This document shows positions 7,880-17,249 of a DNA stretch of 38,904 bases, one piece after another (position 1 is the first letter of the stretch; each line of letters begins with the position of its first letter). Both the position numbers and the translations under genes were made by a program. Source of the DNA: an uncultured Methanofollis sp. (GTDB taxonomy: Archaea; Halobacteriota; Methanomicrobia; Methanomicrobiales; Methanofollaceae). The stretch is taken from positions 1 through 38,904 of the forward strand of contig NZ_CALFSA010000136.1 of assembly GCF_937919355.1 (NCBI RefSeq). The letters are read 5' to 3'. The notes under the pieces are model-generated. The model was not told where the DNA came from. It worked only from the letters and a program-made list of their open reading frames with translations, and searched no databases.

Positions 7880-9315
7880 GCGACACCACAGACGTGATCA
7901 TCGGGCTTGAGATCCACTGCCAGTTGAACACGAAGACGAAACTCTTCTGCGGGTGCTCAACCGACTACAAGAACGACGGCCCGAACACCCACGTCTGCCC
8001 GGTCTGCCTCGGCCTGCCCGGCGCAATGCCGATGATCAACAGGAAGGCCGTCGAATACGGCCTGAAGGTCGCCCGCGCCCTCAACCTTGAGATCCCGGAG
8101 GAAGGGGAGTTCTCACGGAAGAACTACTTCTACCCCGACCTCCCGAAGGGCTACCAGATCACGATGTACGACAGACCCCTCGCGGTGAAGGGCTACCTCG
8201 AGATCGAGGCCGACGACGGCACAGACAAGAAGGTCGAGATCACCAGGATCCACCTGGAGGAGGACCCCGGCAAACTCGTCCACGTCGGCGGCACCGCCCG
8301 CGCCCATTACACCCTCGTCGACTACAACAGGAGCGGCATCCCCCTCATTGAGATCGTCACCGAACCCGACCTCAGGTCCCCGAAGGAGGCCCGCAGATTC
8401 CTCACGAAGTTGCGGGCGACCCTCGAGTACCTCGGCGTCTTCGACGGCGAACGCGAGGGCGCCCTCCGTGTGGACGCCAACATCTCCATCAGGGGATCGG
8501 AGAGGGTCGAGATCAAGAACATCACCTCGTACAAGGGCGTTGAGAAGGCGCTCACCTTCGAGATCACCCGGCAGAAGGGCATGATCAGGCGCGGCGGCAA
8601 GGTCGTGCGCGAGACCCGCCACTTCCAGGAGGCCCGCGGCATCACCACCTCGGCACGGTCCAAGGAGACGGAGACCGACTACCGCTACTTCCCCGAACCC
8701 GACCTCTGCCCCCTGCGTGTGCGGGACTGGGCAAAAGAGGTCGTCCTCCCCGAACTCCCGGACGCACGGCGCGACCGCTTCATGGCCCAGTACGGCATCT
8801 CCCTTAACCATGCCCGGACACTCACCGGCGACCTCCGCCTCGCAGAGTTCTACGAGGCCCTTGCGGCGAAGACCGACCCCGTTCTCGCCGCCACCTGGAC
8901 CGCGGACACCCTCCTCGGCGAACTGAACTACCGGGACATGCCGGTGACGAAGGTTCCCCTCGACCACTTCGCCGACCTGGTCACCCTCGCCGGAAAGGAC
9001 GTAATCACTGACAGGGTCGCCGTCGACGTCCTGCGGACCCTCCTTGACGCTGTCATGAAGGGCGAGACGCCCGAGATGCCGGGAGACTATGTCCGCACCC
9101 AAAACCTCGGGAAGGGCGACGCCGACGCCTTCGCCGTCGTCATCGACGAGGTGATCGCGGAGAACGAACAGGCAGTCGCGGACTTCCGCACCGGCAAGAA
9201 CGTCGCCCTCAACTTCCTTGTCGGGCAGGTGATGAAAAAGACGAGAGGCAAGGCCGATCCGAAGGAGATCACGCCTCTTATCGCCGCCCGCATCGCCCCA
9301 GAGGGGGGAAAATAG
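7876..9315 (+). CDS. gatB: Asp/Glu-tRNA amidotransferase subunit B
   Basis: 479 residues, a normal family length. GatB phosphorylates the Asp or Glu on the misacylated tRNA and transfers ammonia supplied by GatA. Visible marks are the start of the cradle domain ([20 protein letters not shown]), four cysteines for zinc (Cys25, Cys27, Cys41, Cys44 in HVCPVC), the kinase-region blocks [12 protein letters not shown] and EEDPGKL, the RVDANISIR strand, and the C-terminal helical/YqeY-like tail ending [17 protein letters not shown]. It starts at an ATG overlapping the gatA stop, which indicates translational coupling. Three bases separate it from topA. Confidence 0.97.
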   Translation: MSDTTDVIIGLEIHCQLNTKTKLFCGCSTDYKNDGPNTHVCPVCLGLPGAMPMINRKAVEYGLKVARALNLEIPEEGEFSRKNYFYPDLPKGYQITMYDRPLAVKGYLEIEADDGTDKKVEITRIHLEEDPGKLVHVGGTARAHYTLVDYNRSGIPLIEIVTEPDLRSPKEARRFLTKLRATLEYLGVFDGEREGALRVDANISIRGSERVEIKNITSYKGVEKALTFEITRQKGMIRRGGKVVRETRHFQEARGITTSARSKETETDYRYFPEPDLCPLRVRDWAKEVVLPELPDARRDRFMAQYGISLNHARTLTGDLRLAEFYEALAAKTDPVLAATWTADTLLGELNYRDMPVTKVPLDHFADLVTLAGKDVITDRVAVDVLRTLLDAVMKGETPEMPGDYVRTQNLGKGDADAFAVVIDEVIAENEQAVADFRTGKNVALNFLVGQVMKKTRGKADPKEITPLIAARIAPEGGK

Positions 9316-9318
9316 ACC

Positions 9319-12138
9319 GTGCACCTCATCGTAGCAGAAAAGAACATCTCCGCGCGGCGTATCGCCGCCATCCTCGCCGGCGACCAGAAGGTCACCACAA
9401 AGAAGGAGGGAGGCGTCGACACCTACGCCTTCGGCGACACCGTCGTCGTCGGCCTGAAGGGCCATGTCGTGGAGGTCGACTTCGAGGAGGGCTATGCCAA
9501 CTGGCGGAGTGAAGAACGCCCGCCAAGAAGCCTCATCGACGCCGGGATCGTCAAGAAACCGACAGAGAAGAAGATCGTCGCCCTTCTCCAAAAACTCGCG
9601 AAGAAGGCCGACCTCGTCGTCATCGCCACAGACTTCGATACCGAGGGCGAACTGATCGGCAAGGAGGCCCTCGAACTCGTCAGGGAGGTGAACCCCGGTG
9701 TGAAGATCCTCAGGGCGAGGTTCTCGGCGATCACGCCGCAGGAGATCAAACGGGCCTTTTCCGAACTCGCGGAACTCGACTTCGCACTTGCGGCCGCGGG
9801 GGAGTCGCGCCAGGTCATCGACCTGATGTGGGGAGCCTCTCTCACGCGGTTCATCTCCATCGCCGCGAAGCGCGGCGGGGAGAATATCCTCTCCGTCGGC
9901 CGCGTCCAGAGTCCGACCCTGGCGATGATCGTCGACCGCGAGAGGGAGATCGAAGCATTCGTGCCGGAGAATTACTGGATGCTCACCGTCGACACGAAAA
10001 AGGGTGCCGAACACCTCGAGCTCCGCCACACCCATGGCCGGTTCACCGACCACGCCGAGGCGCTCGCCGCGGAGACCCGGACGCAGGAACCCCTCACCGT
10101 CACCGAGGTGCGGGAAGGGGTCAAGAACGACCGTGCGCCGACGCCCTTTGATACGACGGCTCTCCTCGTCTCCGCAGGCAGGATCGGTTTTTCCGCGGCG
10201 AACGCGATGCGGATCGCCGAAGACCTCTACATGAACGGTTTCATCTCGTACCCGAGGACTGACAACACCGTCTATCCGGCAAGCCTGAACCTCGGCGAGG
10301 TGCTCGGCGTACTGAAAAAGACCGCATTCGCGCGGGACGTCGCCTGGGTCGAAGGGCACAGGCGGCCAGAACCGACGCGGGGGAAGAAGTCGAGCACAGA
10401 CCACCCACCCATCCACCCGACCGGCGCCGCCAGCCGCGAGCAACTCGGTGAGGAGAGGTGGAAGGTCTACGAACTCGTCGTGCGGCGGTTCCTTGCAACC
10501 CTTTCCCCTGACGCCGTCTGGAATACCATGAAGGTAAACTTCGACGCTGGCGGCGAACCGTACACGGTCACCGGCGGTCGCCTGAAGGAGGAGGGGTGGC
10601 GGCGGGTCTACCCGTACAGCGAGGCCGCAGAGCACGTGATCCCGGCCTGCACAGTCGGGGAACGCCTCCCGATCCTCGGAAAGGACCTTGAAGAGAAGGA
10701 GACCACCCCGCCGCCGCGCTACACCCAGAGCCGCCTCATTCAGAAGATGGAGGAACTCGGCCTCGGCACGAAGTCAACGCGCCACGAGGTGATCCAGAAA
10801 CTCATCTCCCGGAGGTACGTGCAGGGCAACCCCCTCCGCCCCACTCTCGTCGGGAGGGCGGTGATCGAGTCCCTGGAGGACCACGCCGACACGATCACCC
10901 GGCCCGACATGACCCGTACCCTCGAGTCCCATATGCAGCAGATCAAGGAGAGCAAAAGGACAAAGGACGACGTCGTCGGCGAGTCGCGGGAGATGCTCCA
11001 CTCGGTCTTCGAAGACCTCGAAGCGCACGAGGACCAGATCGGGGACGAGATCATCGGCAGGACCGTTGAGGAGAAGACCGTCGGCCCCTGCCCGGTCTGC
11101 GGGAAGTCCCTCCAGATCAGGCAGGCGCACGGGGCCTCGCAGTTCATCGGGTGCTCCGGATACCCCGAATGCTCCTTCAACATCAGCCTCCCCGGTGTCC
11201 AGTGGGGGAAGGCCATCAGGATAGATAAGGTCTGCGAACACCACGACCTCAACCATATCAGGCTGATCAGAAAAGGCGCCAGGCCGTGGGACATCGGCTG
11301 TCCGCTCTGCTCGCACATCGAGTCGAACACCGAGACACTGCGCATGATGCCCCACATGACTGACAACTTCATCGGACGCCTCCACGCCCGCCACATCTAC
11401 ACGGTCCCCGACCTCGCCCGCATGCCCGCCGACGACCTGGCACAAAAACTCGACATCGACGAGAAGGCGGCAGAGATCCTCGTCGCCGAGGCAAATGATG
11501 TGCTGGACCGCCTCCGCAGGCGTTCTGAACTGAAGAAGTTCATCAGGGCCGAGATCCCCCCGAGACGCGGGAGGAGCCACGCAAAGATCGCAAAGAAACT
11601 GCGAGAAGCCGGGATCGAGGACATCGCCTCCCTTGCTGCTGCAAACCCACAAAAGATCGCCCAGGTCGGGATCTCTGCGGAGGAGGCGACCGGACTCTCG
11701 GAAAAGGCCCGGGCCCTCTGCAGCGAGCGCCGGTTGCGGGCCGTCGGCCTCCCCGCAGTGAGCATCAAAAAGTACGTCGGTGCAGGTATACAGGGCCCCG
11801 AGGACTTCGCCACCTTCCACCCTGCATATATCAGCACAGTGAGCGGGATCAGGGTCGAGACCGTCTGCCGCCATGCCGAGACGGCCTGCACGGCAACAGG
11901 ACTGGAACCTCTCGCCAGGATCACGCAGAAGAGACTCGAAAAAGGGCGGGAGGAACTCCTCGCAGTTCCCGGCATCGGCGATGCGACTCTTGAAAAACTC
12001 TACAAGGCCGGTATAACCGATGCAATCAGCCTTGAGACCGCCGATCCCGAAGATACCTCACGGAAGAGCGGTATTCCCGCAGCAAAGATCAGAGAGTACA
12101 GCACATATCTTTCGACTGAACACCCACAACAGGAGTAA
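9319..12138 (+). CDS. topA: DNA topoisomerase IA with zinc fingers and helix-hairpin-helix tail
   Basis: 939 residues from a GTG at 9319 behind a GAGGGGGG stretch. It relaxes negatively supercoiled DNA by single-strand passage. The Toprim domain holds Glu7 and the metal-binding DFDTEGE (105-111). The catalytic tyrosine is Tyr311 in ISYPRTDN. A four-Cys zinc motif begins at Cys591 (CPVCGKS ... GCSGYPEC), followed by a second Cys/His cluster (VCEHHD ... CPLC). The last ~280 residues are a chain of helix-hairpin-helix-like units (for example [20 protein letters not shown]), probably extra DNA-binding modules. Family length is usually 600-800, so the tail is the notable part. Neighbouring genes are tightly packed on the same strand. 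Confidence 0.95.
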   Translation: MHLIVAEKNISARRIAAILAGDQKVTTKKEGGVDTYAFGDTVVVGLKGHVVEVDFEEGYANWRSEERPPRSLIDAGIVKKPTEKKIVALLQKLAKKADLVVIATDFDTEGELIGKEALELVREVNPGVKILRARFSAITPQEIKRAFSELAELDFALAAAGESRQVIDLMWGASLTRFISIAAKRGGENILSVGRVQSPTLAMIVDREREIEAFVPENYWMLTVDTKKGAEHLELRHTHGRFTDHAEALAAETRTQEPLTVTEVREGVKNDRAPTPFDTTALLVSAGRIGFSAANAMRIAEDLYMNGFISYPRTDNTVYPASLNLGEVLGVLKKTAFARDVAWVEGHRRPEPTRGKKSSTDHPPIHPTGAASREQLGEERWKVYELVVRRFLATLSPDAVWNTMKVNFDAGGEPYTVTGGRLKEEGWRRVYPYSEAAEHVIPACTVGERLPILGKDLEEKETTPPPRYTQSRLIQKMEELGLGTKSTRHEVIQKLISRRYVQGNPLRPTLVGRAVIESLEDHADTITRPDMTRTLESHMQQIKESKRTKDDVVGESREMLHSVFEDLEAHEDQIGDEIIGRTVEEKTVGPCPVCGKSLQIRQAHGASQFIGCSGYPECSFNISLPGVQWGKAIRIDKVCEHHDLNHIRLIRKGARPWDIGCPLCSHIESNTETLRMMPHMTDNFIGRLHARHIYTVPDLARMPADDLAQKLDIDEKAAEILVAEANDVLDRLRRRSELKKFIRAEIPPRRGRSHAKIAKKLREAGIEDIASLAAANPQKIAQVGISAEEATGLSEKARALCSERRLRAVGLPAVSIKKYVGAGIQGPEDFATFHPAYISTVSGIRVETVCRHAETACTATGLEPLARITQKRLEKGREELLAVPGIGDATLEKLYKAGITDAISLETADPEDTSRKSGIPAAKIREYSTYLSTEHPQQE

Positions 12139-12142
12139 ACAC

Positions 12143-12841
12143 ATGGCAGACATGCATCTGAACTGGAAGAACTGGGCACATGTGACAAAACTCGATCCAG
12201 ACAAGCACCTCAACCAGACGGCGATCGAAGGGGTCGCCACGAGCGGGACCGATGCCATCCTCCTCTCCGGCACCCTCAACGTGACGCCCGAGAACCTTGC
12301 CGACCTCCGTGAGCAGGTCGAAGGCTACGGCATCCCCCTCGTCATCGAACCTGCCGACCCCTCGGGTGCCATCTTCGACGGCGTCGACATGCTCTTCGTC
12401 CCGAGCGTGCTCAACACCCCCGACGCCCGCTGGGTCGTCGGCAAACACCAGCAGTGGGCACTCCAGAGACCTGACATCCCCTGGGACCGCGTCGTCCCCG
12501 AGGCCTATGTCGTCCTCAACCCCGCCTCCTCTGTCGGGCGGGTGACAAAGGCGGTCTGCGACCTCACACCGGCCGAGGTTGCGGCCTATGCCCGGACCGC
12601 CGAGCACTACTTCCACTTCCCCATCGTGTACATCGAGTACTCGGGGACCTACGGAAACCCCGAGGTCGTGAAAGCAGTCTCCGAAGCGGTCGACACCGCA
12701 GTGCTCTACTACGGCGGCGGCATCGACTCCGCGGAGAAGGCGGCGGAGATGGGACGGTATGCCGACACGATCGTCGTCGGCAACGCCGTCTACGAGAAAG
12801 GCCTCGATGCCCTGAAAGCGACTGTCAGGGCCGTCCAGTAA
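12143..12841 (+). CDS. Geranylgeranylglyceryl phosphate synthase
   Basis: 232 residues from the ATG at 12143. An AGGAG at 12131-12135 overlaps the topA stop. The enzyme joins geranylgeranyl diphosphate to sn-glycerol-1-phosphate, the first ether-bond step of archaeal membrane lipids. The TIM-barrel family marks are present: an N-terminal [27 protein letters not shown], the [11 protein letters not shown] block, and the phosphate-binding [12 protein letters not shown] and VVGNAVY near the C-terminus. Length fits group I/II GGGPS/PcrB proteins. The archaeal setting favours the lipid enzyme over the bacterial heptaprenyl version. Confidence 0.93.
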   Translation: MADMHLNWKNWAHVTKLDPDKHLNQTAIEGVATSGTDAILLSGTLNVTPENLADLREQVEGYGIPLVIEPADPSGAIFDGVDMLFVPSVLNTPDARWVVGKHQQWALQRPDIPWDRVVPEAYVVLNPASSVGRVTKAVCDLTPAEVAAYARTAEHYFHFPIVYIEYSGTYGNPEVVKAVSEAVDTAVLYYGGGIDSAEKAAEMGRYADTIVVGNAVYEKGLDALKATVRAVQ

Positions 12842-12858
12842 ACCCCAAGTGACCCCCC

Positions 12859-13572
12859 ATGCCCGAGATCGCGATCGTCCTTGTGGAACCCCTGTATGAA
12901 GGGAATATCGGTTCTGTCGCCCGTGCCATGAAGAATTTCGGGTTTACCAGACTCATCCTGGTCAACCCCTGCGCACTCGGGGACCAGGCCCATGCTCATG
13001 CCTCCCACGCACTCGACGTACTCGAAGGTGCCGAGCGAAAGAGCCTCGACGAGGTCTTTGCGGAGAGCAACCTCGTCGTGGCGACAACAGGCGAACTCTC
13101 CAAGTCGGTCTGCACATCGATGCGGATGCCGTATTACACGCCTGCAGAGATCAGGTCGATCATTGAGGATGTCGACGGGCGGGTGAGCATCCTCTTCGGC
13201 AGAGAGAACTGGGGCCTGAACAACGACGAGGTCTCGCACTGCGACCTCATCTGCACCATCCCGACCTCTGAGATCTACCCGATCATGAACCTCTCCCACG
13301 CCGTTGCGGTTGTCTGCTACGAACTCGCCCACCTGCCGCGCGGCACCTACCGCATTGCTGAAAAGGCCCAGCGTGATGCCCTCATCGAGCACTTCGGGGA
13401 CTTCCTTGCGAGAATCGAGCACCCGGACCACAAGCGTGCCAACACCCTGCTGATGCTTCGTCGTATCATGGGGAGGACGGCACTGACCACCCGTGAGGTC
13501 ACGACAATGCACGGCCTCCTCCACAGGACTGAGTGGCACCTCGACCATGCAGGCGAGGAACAATCACCTTAA
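12859..13572 (+). CDS. trmJ: SPOUT-family RNA 2'-O-methyltransferase (TrmJ-like)
   Basis: 237 residues from the ATG at 12859, 17 bp after the GGGP synthase gene, without a clear Shine-Dalgarno. The SpoU/TrmJ pattern is clear: an N-terminal [21 protein letters not shown] (SAM-fold entry with the conserved N and R), then [13 protein letters not shown] and the knot segment [19 protein letters not shown] helical C-terminal extension follows, as in TrmJ. The family methylates ribose 2'-OH, typically at position 32 of tRNA. The tRNA target here is inferred from the family. Confidence 0.86.
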   Translation: MPEIAIVLVEPLYEGNIGSVARAMKNFGFTRLILVNPCALGDQAHAHASHALDVLEGAERKSLDEVFAESNLVVATTGELSKSVCTSMRMPYYTPAEIRSIIEDVDGRVSILFGRENWGLNNDEVSHCDLICTIPTSEIYPIMNLSHAVAVVCYELAHLPRGTYRIAEKAQRDALIEHFGDFLARIEHPDHKRANTLLMLRRIMGRTALTTREVTTMHGLLHRTEWHLDHAGEEQSP

Positions 13573-13598
13573 TTCCCCTGACAACGTATTCCTACCCA

Positions 13599-14156
13599 AT
13601 GATCCTTGTTGACTGGCAGATCGAGGACCGCATCAGACGGGGACAGATCGGCATCGACCCCTACGACCCGGCCCTCATACAACCCAACTCCCTGGACATC
13701 AGGCTCGGGGACCATTTTGTCTGGTACGAACGGGGCGATGATGTTATCGACCCCTATGACAGAGAGAGTGTTACGTCTCATGTGCGCGAGACTCGCGCCG
13801 CCTCGGTCGTCATGGACCCCGGCGTCTTCATGCTCGCAGAGACGCTCGAAGCGGTGACCCTCCCCGACAACGTCGTCGCCAGCATTGAAGGAAAAAGTTC
13901 TATTGCCCGTCTCGGGATCGAACTCCACCAGACCGGGGGATGGATTGACGCGGGTTTCCAGGGTACTATCACTCTGGAGATGTGCAATGTCAACCAGCGG
14001 CCGGTGCGCATGTATGCCGGGATGCCGATCGGTCAACTTGTCTTCTACACGACTGAACGTGCAGAGAACCCGTATAACCTGAAGAAGGACGCAAAATACA
14101 TGGGCCAGCGCCAGGCGACCCTCTCACGGTACCATGAGAACGTGAAGAAGGTTTGA
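13599..14156 (+). CDS. dcd: dCTP deaminase (possibly bifunctional dCTP deaminase/dUTPase)
   Basis: 185 residues from the ATG at 13599 ([12 protein letters not shown]), which matches the family start. The frame is open further upstream but the extra sequence overlaps trmJ. The enzyme converts dCTP to dUTP, and in some methanogens directly to dUMP, for dTMP supply. Motifs: [25 protein letters not shown] (97-109) and the active-site [10 protein letters not shown] with catalytic Glu127, then the trimer-forming C-terminus [13 protein letters not shown]. Sequence alone does not settle mono- versus bifunctionality. There is no Shine-Dalgarno in the 26 bp after trmJ. Confidence 0.93.
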   Translation: MILVDWQIEDRIRRGQIGIDPYDPALIQPNSLDIRLGDHFVWYERGDDVIDPYDRESVTSHVRETRAASVVMDPGVFMLAETLEAVTLPDNVVASIEGKSSIARLGIELHQTGGWIDAGFQGTITLEMCNVNQRPVRMYAGMPIGQLVFYTTERAENPYNLKKDAKYMGQRQATLSRYHENVKKV

Positions 14157-14158
14157 AG

Positions 14159-14168
14159 GCATATATAG
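14159..14168 (+). promoter_or_regulatory. TATA box of thrS
   Basis: GCATATATAG lies just after the dcd stop and about 76 nt upstream of the thrS ATG. An A-rich leader and a strong AAGGAG (about 14232-14237) follow. thrS therefore probably has its own promoter despite the same-strand block upstream. Confidence 0.6.
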
Positions 14169-14243
14169 TAGGACTGCGTACCATCTAAAGAAAAAAAATC
14201 TAAGGAAGAAACGGAAAAGCAATCGAAAAAAAAGGAGTTTACC

Positions 14244-16085
14244 ATGCGGCTTCTCTTAATTCACTCAGACCATATTGATTATAAGGCGCAAAAAAAGACG
14301 CCGGTCGCCGAGGAGGAGGTAGTCCTCTCCGACGCCCTCGACGAGGCGCTCGTCGCCTTCTGTGCCATTGAATCGGCCGACGAAGAAGATATCGATGACG
14401 TCGTCACTCAGGCGGTCACCGAGATCAGGAAGACCGCAGGCCAGCTCCAGACCGACCGGGTGCTCATCTACCCGTACGCCCACCTGAGCTCAGACCTTGC
14501 GGCACCTGAGGCTGCCAAGAAGGCGCTCAAGGCCATTGAAGAGGAACTCAAGGCCTCAGGCGACCTGACCGTGAAGCGTGCTCCCTTCGGCTGGTATAAG
14601 GCCTTCAACCTCTCGTGCAAGGGCCACCCCCTCTCCGAACTCTCCAGGACCATCCTGCCGGGTGAAGGGGAAGAAGGTGCAAAGCCGGCAAAGAAGGAAG
14701 TCACCCACACGTTCTTCGTCCTCACTCCCGAGGGCAAGAGGCTTGACGCCGAGGCGTGTTGCGATGACTCTGCCTTCGGGTGCCTCGTCAAAAAGGAACT
14801 CGGAAAGCCGACGTCCGCCGGCGGCGAACCCATCCACGTCGAACTGATGCGTTCCAAGGAACTCGTCGACTACGAACCGGCCTCTGACGTCGGTCACCTC
14901 CGCTGGATGCCCCGCGGCAGGCTTGTCCGCGACCTCCTTGAGGACTATGTCCTCGGCCTTGTCCTCAACTATGGCGGTATGCCGGTCGAGACCCCTGTGA
15001 TGTACGACCTCGGGGACCCCGCGATCTCCGAACACGCAGCGAAGTTCGGCGAGAGACAGTACCGCTTCAAGAGCGGGAACAGGAACATGATGCTCCGCTT
15101 TGCAGCGTGCTTCGGCATGTTCTCGTTCATGCGCGACATGCACATCTCACCGAACACCCTGCCGATGAAGATGTACGAACTCTCCACCTACTCGTTCAGG
15201 CACGAGCAGTCTGGCGAGGTCCTCGGACTGAAGAGGCTCCGGGCCTTCACGATGCCTGACATGCACACCCTCTGCCGCGACATGGAGAATGCACTCTCCT
15301 GCTTCGAGGAGCAGCTCCGCATCGGCTGGCAGACCGCTTCAGACTTGGGTACCCCGCTTGTCGGTGCGTTCAGGTGCACAAAGGACTTCTACGACGAGCA
15401 CGAGGACTGGGTCAAGAAGATCGTGAAGGAATCGGGTGTACCTATCTTCGTCGAGGTCCTCTCCGAGCGCGTCCACTACTGGATCGCGAAGATCGACCTC
15501 GCAGCCATCGACAGTCAGGGCAGGCCGATCGAGAACCCGACCGTCCAGATCGACGTGGAAAGTTCCACCAGGTTCAATATCAGTTACCGCAATGTCGAGG
15601 GCGAGGAGGTTCACCCGCCGATCCTCCACTGCTCCCCGACAGGTTCGATCGAGCGCGTCATCTGCGCCATGCTCGAAAACACCGCCTACCAGTCAGTGCC
15701 GCACCTGCCCACCTGGCTCTCCCCGACGCAGGTCAGGTTCATCCCGGTCGCGGAGAGGCATGCAGCCTATGCCGCCGACCTCTGTGAAAAGTTCAACGTC
15801 ACCGGCGTCAGGGCCGACATCGACGACCGCGACGAGTCGGTGAACAAGAAGATCCGCGAGGCCGGGACCGAGTGGGTGCCCTACGTGGCCGTCATCGGCG
15901 ACCGCGAGATGGACGAAGGAAAACTCACGGTGACTATCAGGAACCTCTCCGAGCCGAAGAAACCACACAAGGAGGAGATGACCTCCGACACCCTGATCGC
16001 CGCCGTGAAAGAAGAGTGTGCCGGCAAACCCTTCCGCCCCATGTACACCGCAAAAAAACTCTCGGTCAGGCCGCGCTTTATCTGA
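14244..16085 (+). CDS. thrS: Threonyl-tRNA synthetase, archaeal type
   Basis: 613 residues from the ATG at 14244 behind AAAGGAG. It charges tRNA(Thr). The N-terminal ~140 residues form the archaeal editing domain ([13 protein letters not shown]..., related to D-aminoacyl-tRNA deacylase), which removes mischarged serine and differs from the bacterial TGS/editing domains. The class II core follows: motif 1 region around [11 protein letters not shown], motif 2 FRHE (318-321) with [17 protein letters not shown], and motif 3 [12 protein letters not shown]. The C-terminal anticodon-binding domain ends KLSVRPRFI. Length is normal. A T-run terminator follows. Confidence 0.96.
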   Translation: MRLLLIHSDHIDYKAQKKTPVAEEEVVLSDALDEALVAFCAIESADEEDIDDVVTQAVTEIRKTAGQLQTDRVLIYPYAHLSSDLAAPEAAKKALKAIEEELKASGDLTVKRAPFGWYKAFNLSCKGHPLSELSRTILPGEGEEGAKPAKKEVTHTFFVLTPEGKRLDAEACCDDSAFGCLVKKELGKPTSAGGEPIHVELMRSKELVDYEPASDVGHLRWMPRGRLVRDLLEDYVLGLVLNYGGMPVETPVMYDLGDPAISEHAAKFGERQYRFKSGNRNMMLRFAACFGMFSFMRDMHISPNTLPMKMYELSTYSFRHEQSGEVLGLKRLRAFTMPDMHTLCRDMENALSCFEEQLRIGWQTASDLGTPLVGAFRCTKDFYDEHEDWVKKIVKESGVPIFVEVLSERVHYWIAKIDLAAIDSQGRPIENPTVQIDVESSTRFNISYRNVEGEEVHPPILHCSPTGSIERVICAMLENTAYQSVPHLPTWLSPTQVRFIPVAERHAAYAADLCEKFNVTGVRADIDDRDESVNKKIREAGTEWVPYVAVIGDREMDEGKLTVTIRNLSEPKKPHKEEMTSDTLIAAVKEECAGKPFRPMYTAKKLSVRPRFI

Positions 16086-16116
16086 ACCGGTCCCCCGAGA
16101 ATTGGTGAAAATTTTA

Positions 16117-16133
16117 TCATCTCTTTTTTTCTC
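16117..16133 (+). terminator. T-run terminator after thrS
   Basis: A run of seven T residues (16124-16130) lies in a T-rich context about 40 nt after the thrS stop, the usual form of archaeal intrinsic termination. Confidence 0.5.
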
Positions 16134-16218
16134 CGGTTGTAAAGACACCGCCTATTCGTGCCGCACATAACAAAAACTCATGGTAGTACTATCATTATCA
16201 TTGTCAGAATTAGATAAA

Positions 16219-16230
16219 TTATATATAATA
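16219..16230 (+). promoter_or_regulatory. Upstream TATA element of the cohesin operon
   Basis: TTATATATAATA is the best TATA-like element of the 417-bp gap before the cohesin gene. A second one (TACATATACA, 16311-16320) lies closer and would start transcription near 16340, exactly where the GC-rich structured leader begins. Between the two the sequence is AT-rich with nothing else recognisable. Confidence 0.45.
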
Positions 16231-16344
16231 TTCTGCCAATTATAGATCTCACCGGACGTGGAGCCCAGATAAAAACATGATCTGAGCGTACTACAGAGAG
16301 ATTACATTCGTACATATACAGACATCAATTTGTACACATTATTG

Positions 16345-16502
16345 CCGGGCAACCGTCGGTCCAGCAGGGATCGGGGACGTCGCCTCCCGGTCTTGCAGGT
16401 ACGGCCGTTCTCCGTGAACGGCAGATGCAAGCGAAATGCACCGCAGAACCCGGAAGGAAGGGGCAGCAACGCGGTGATCACCCTCTCCGGAATGGTGAGA
16501 GA
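16345..16502 (+). ncRNA. Structured GC-rich 5' leader RNA of the cohesin/dockerin operon
   Basis: About 160 nt before the ATG at 16503 hold several consecutive helices: GCA/GATCGGG (16364-16375) with CCCGGTC/TGC (16386-16396); GCCGTTC-tccgt-GAACGGC (16404-16422); TGCA/TGCA (16426-16440); CACCGC (16439-16444) with GCGGTG (16471-16476), enclosing a GGAAGGAAGGGGCAGCA purine loop; and TCACC (16478-16482) with GGTGA (16494-16498). The last helix includes the GGTGAG Shine-Dalgarno candidate. GGTGATCACC at 16473-16482 allows alternative pairing. It looks like a cis-regulatory leader or riboswitch-like element. I cannot match it to a known class. Confidence 0.45.
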
Positions 16503-17243
16503 ATGATACGACAGATAAGCATCTCAGCAATAATCCTTGCCGGCCTTGTTGCCGTTGTTCTGGCCGTGCCCACATTCGATGTGAGCGAAAATGCGGCCAT
16601 AGACGTTGGAAAGACCGTAGAGATCCCGATCACCCTCACAGGGGTCGATGCGGGGGTCTCAGGATACAACATCACCCTTGCTCTCACCGACCCTGACGTT
16701 GCGGAGATCACCGGCCTTGCCTTTCCCGGGTGGGCCGGCCTCCACACGGCAGGGGTGACGCCAGCAGACACAACATGGATGCAGGCGGTTGACCTCACCA
16801 AAAAGGCTGAGACAGGAAACGGCACCGTTCTCCTCGGGACTATCACCATTAGGGGAGATAAGGACGGCCTGACAGGTCTCATGGTCCGGCCCGGAGAGGT
16901 GCAGAACGACAGGGGCGAGGACTACGAGGTTGAAGACCTCAGGGTAGAGATCCCGGTCGGGACGACGACCGGCAGCGGATCCTCATCTTCATCAGGGGGA
17001 GGCAGCGTGACCACCTTCCAGACTGAGGCAGTCACATCCCCGGAGACGCCGGTATCGACGACAGCCTCGCCGGGAACACCGGAAACACCAGAAACACCTG
17101 TGCAGGCCTCGACTACCGCCCCGGTCGGTGCCGTCGCTGCGGCCGAAAATCCGGAGGAAACAACACCAAAGCCTGCACCACTCAGCCCGGTGCTCCTCCT
17201 GGCAGCACTCGCCGGGATATTCTGGCTCAAGAAAAGGGAGTGA
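16503..17243 (+). CDS. Membrane-anchored cohesin-domain surface protein
   Basis: 246 residues from the ATG at 16503 (MIRQISISAIILAGLVAVVLA, a signal peptide). A cohesin-like beta-sandwich spans about 24-157 (DVSENAAIDVGKTVEIPITL ... GYNITLAL ... TWMQAVDLT ... TVLLGTITIRG). A Gly/Ser then Thr/Pro/Glu-rich linker spans about 158-222. A C-terminal hydrophobic segment (LSPVLLLAALAGIFWLKKRE) with a basic tail anchors it in the membrane. Cohesins bind dockerins, and the next gene carries a dockerin, so this is a candidate cell-surface receptor. Pairing specificity is inferred from adjacency only. The gene is separated from the next by 6 bp. Confidence 0.85.
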   Translation: MIRQISISAIILAGLVAVVLAVPTFDVSENAAIDVGKTVEIPITLTGVDAGVSGYNITLALTDPDVAEITGLAFPGWAGLHTAGVTPADTTWMQAVDLTKKAETGNGTVLLGTITIRGDKDGLTGLMVRPGEVQNDRGEDYEVEDLRVEIPVGTTTGSGSSSSSGGGSVTTFQTEAVTSPETPVSTTASPGTPETPETPVQASTTAPVGAVAAAENPEETTPKPAPLSPVLLLAALAGIFWLKKRE

Positions 17244-17249
17244 AGACAC

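Noticed and set aside
8113..10635. 840-codon open frame antisense to gatB and topA
   Set aside because: A GC-rich antisense shadow of two unmistakable genes; its sequence is Asp/Glu/Val/Gly-rich without any domain.
16439..16476. SRP-RNA helix-8-like motif CCGGAAGGAAG with nearby CAGCA
   Set aside because: The 5' and 3' domains of archaeal SRP RNA (about 300 nt) are absent. The element runs directly into a start codon and the GCAGC spacing is wrong, so it is treated as a leader RNA.
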